64,000 bases of DNA from Chachezhania sediminis (GTDB lineage: Bacteria; Pseudomonadota; Alphaproteobacteria; Rhodobacterales; Rhodobacteraceae). Both the position numbers and the translations under genes were made by a program. The stretch lies in NCBI RefSeq assembly GCF_009765275.1, contig NZ_VOPH01000003.1:372001-436000 (forward strand), given 5' to 3'. Position 1 is the first letter of the stretch; each line of letters starts with the position of its first letter. Under the pieces are notes generated by a model. It was not told the origin of the DNA. It saw only the letters and a list, made by a program, of their open reading frames with translations, and did no database searches. This document shows, piece by piece, positions 63,383 through 64,000 of this stretch.

Positions 63383-63949
63383 CTAGTGAACCGGCATCCC
63401 CCGGGCCAAGCCCATGTGATGCATCCGGTGATGGTCGCCCGTGGCCATCAGGCCATAGAATCCCAGCGCCCGGATCCTGACATCATCCCCGGCACCTCCG
63501 GTCACGGTCCAGACGATATCGGTGCCGTCGCTTCCCATGTCCGAGACCCAGCCGGTTTCGGCCGCAAGAATGGCGCCGTGGGCGGGGACCATGCGGGTCG
63601 CGGCCTCGCCCCCGGGGCCGTCGGTCGCGATCCACATCCGCAAGCCGCCGTCCACGGGTTCTGACCGGACATAGGTGTCCATCACCAGCCGGTTCATGTC
63701 GACCAGATGGGCGCGCAGCGCGTCGATGTCGACGCGGCTCCAGTCCGTATCAGGATCGGCGGACAGCATCGCCACGATCTCCGACAGCGCGGCAAAGGCA
63801 CCCTGGCCCGGTTCGACGGGCAAGGCGGACCCGGTGCCCGACATGTGGGCCGTGTGGTCCATGTGCTGGGCGACCGCGGGACCGGTGGGCAGGGCGGTCA
63901 TCGCAAGGCCGGTGGCGACAAGGGCCGCGAAAGGTTTGAACGGGAACAT
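63383..63949 (-). CDS. Secreted small protein with His/Met-rich ends, function unknown
   Basis: A 188-residue exported protein. The signal peptide is MFPFKPFAALVATGLAMTAL (cleavage after AVA, about residue 27). The mature N-terminus HMDHTAHMSG and the C-terminus GDHHRMHHMGLARGMPVH are rich in His and Met, a composition seen in periplasmic copper-binding proteins. The core includes RMWIATDGPGGEAATRMVPA and IRALGFYGLMATGDH. I do not recognise the family. An AGGAG-like site (gaggagtcc) precedes the ATG. The 51 bases after its start run to the window edge. Confidence 0.6.
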   Translation of the reverse strand: MFPFKPFAALVATGLAMTALPTGPAVAQHMDHTAHMSGTGSALPVEPGQGAFAALSEIVAMLSADPDTDWSRVDIDALRAHLVDMNRLVMDTYVRSEPVDGGLRMWIATDGPGGEAATRMVPAHGAILAAETGWVSDMGSDGTDIVWTVTGGAGDDVRIRALGFYGLMATGDHHRMHHMGLARGMPVH

Positions 63950-64000
63950 CCGGACTCCTCTGGGAATTGTGCGGGGCCTGGGCCCTATGCCGTGCCGATC

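Overview
The window is high-GC alphaproteobacterial DNA, most likely from the Rhodobacterales (Paracoccus/Rhodobacter/Roseobacter relatives). The evidence is the recR-ybaB-dnaX group, an fnrL-uspA-ccoNOQP-ccoGHIS block with FnrL boxes, a CycM-type membrane cytochrome c, a short SRP RNA, the clpS-rsmC-SDR-hemF order, and the use of GTG and TTG starts. No photosynthesis, phage, insertion-sequence or CRISPR structure was recognised. Gene density is normal for a chromosome.

Layout. 1-2.5 kb: dnaX, ybaB and recR (minus strand, recR cut by the window edge). 2.6-7.7 kb: a secreted DUF1254 protein, rsgA, the SRP RNA gene ffs and a 2',3'-cyclic-nucleotide phosphodiesterase/5'-nucleotidase. 7.9-11.7 kb: nudC, a SRPBCC protein, pheA with a small stop-interrupted gene overlapping its end, and a membrane cytochrome c with two tandem haem domains. 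12-17.9 kb: a complete yejABEF peptide importer. 18-31.4 kb: the microaerobic respiration block, with hemN and fnrL divergent, DUF1428/marR divergent, uspA and ccoNOQP divergent around a perfect FNR box, then ccoGHIS behind its own FNR box. 31.5-42.9 kb: acetoacetate decarboxylase, a D,D-carboxypeptidase with a SPOR-like end, SDRs, a HAD hydrolase, clpS, rsmC, hemF, a desaturase and hemE. 43 kb: tRNA-Met(CAT), a decayed gene, and an ArsR-MFS pair. 45-48.4 kb: an RhlE-type helicase and a frame-broken RTX gene. 48.5-59.5 kb: a gene set read here as taurine use (taurine-pyruvate aminotransferase, TauR, an aldehyde dehydrogenase, a TauE/SafE-type exporter) running directly into a Dpp-type ABC importer. 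59.5-64 kb: a broken VOC gene, a glutathione transferase, a secreted esterase/phytase-like protein and a small His/Met-rich secreted protein.

How the genes work together. FnrL probably controls itself and/or hemN, the cbb3 oxidase (ccoNOQP), uspA, and the oxidase assembly genes (ccoGHIS). hemN, hemF and hemE supply haem for this oxidase and the c-type cytochromes. In the 48.5-59.5 kb cluster, taurine nitrogen would be released as alanine, the carbon skeleton oxidised to sulfoacetate and exported, and the adjacent peptide-type transporter would be an unusual uptake route for taurine or a taurine conjugate. This is the most interesting hypothesis in the window.

Five loci are broken by frameshifts or stops: a small gene after pheA, two RTX genes, a possible TRAP binding-protein gene and a VOC gene. 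At least two of the breaks sit in short G/C homopolymers, so both real decay and base-calling error must be considered.
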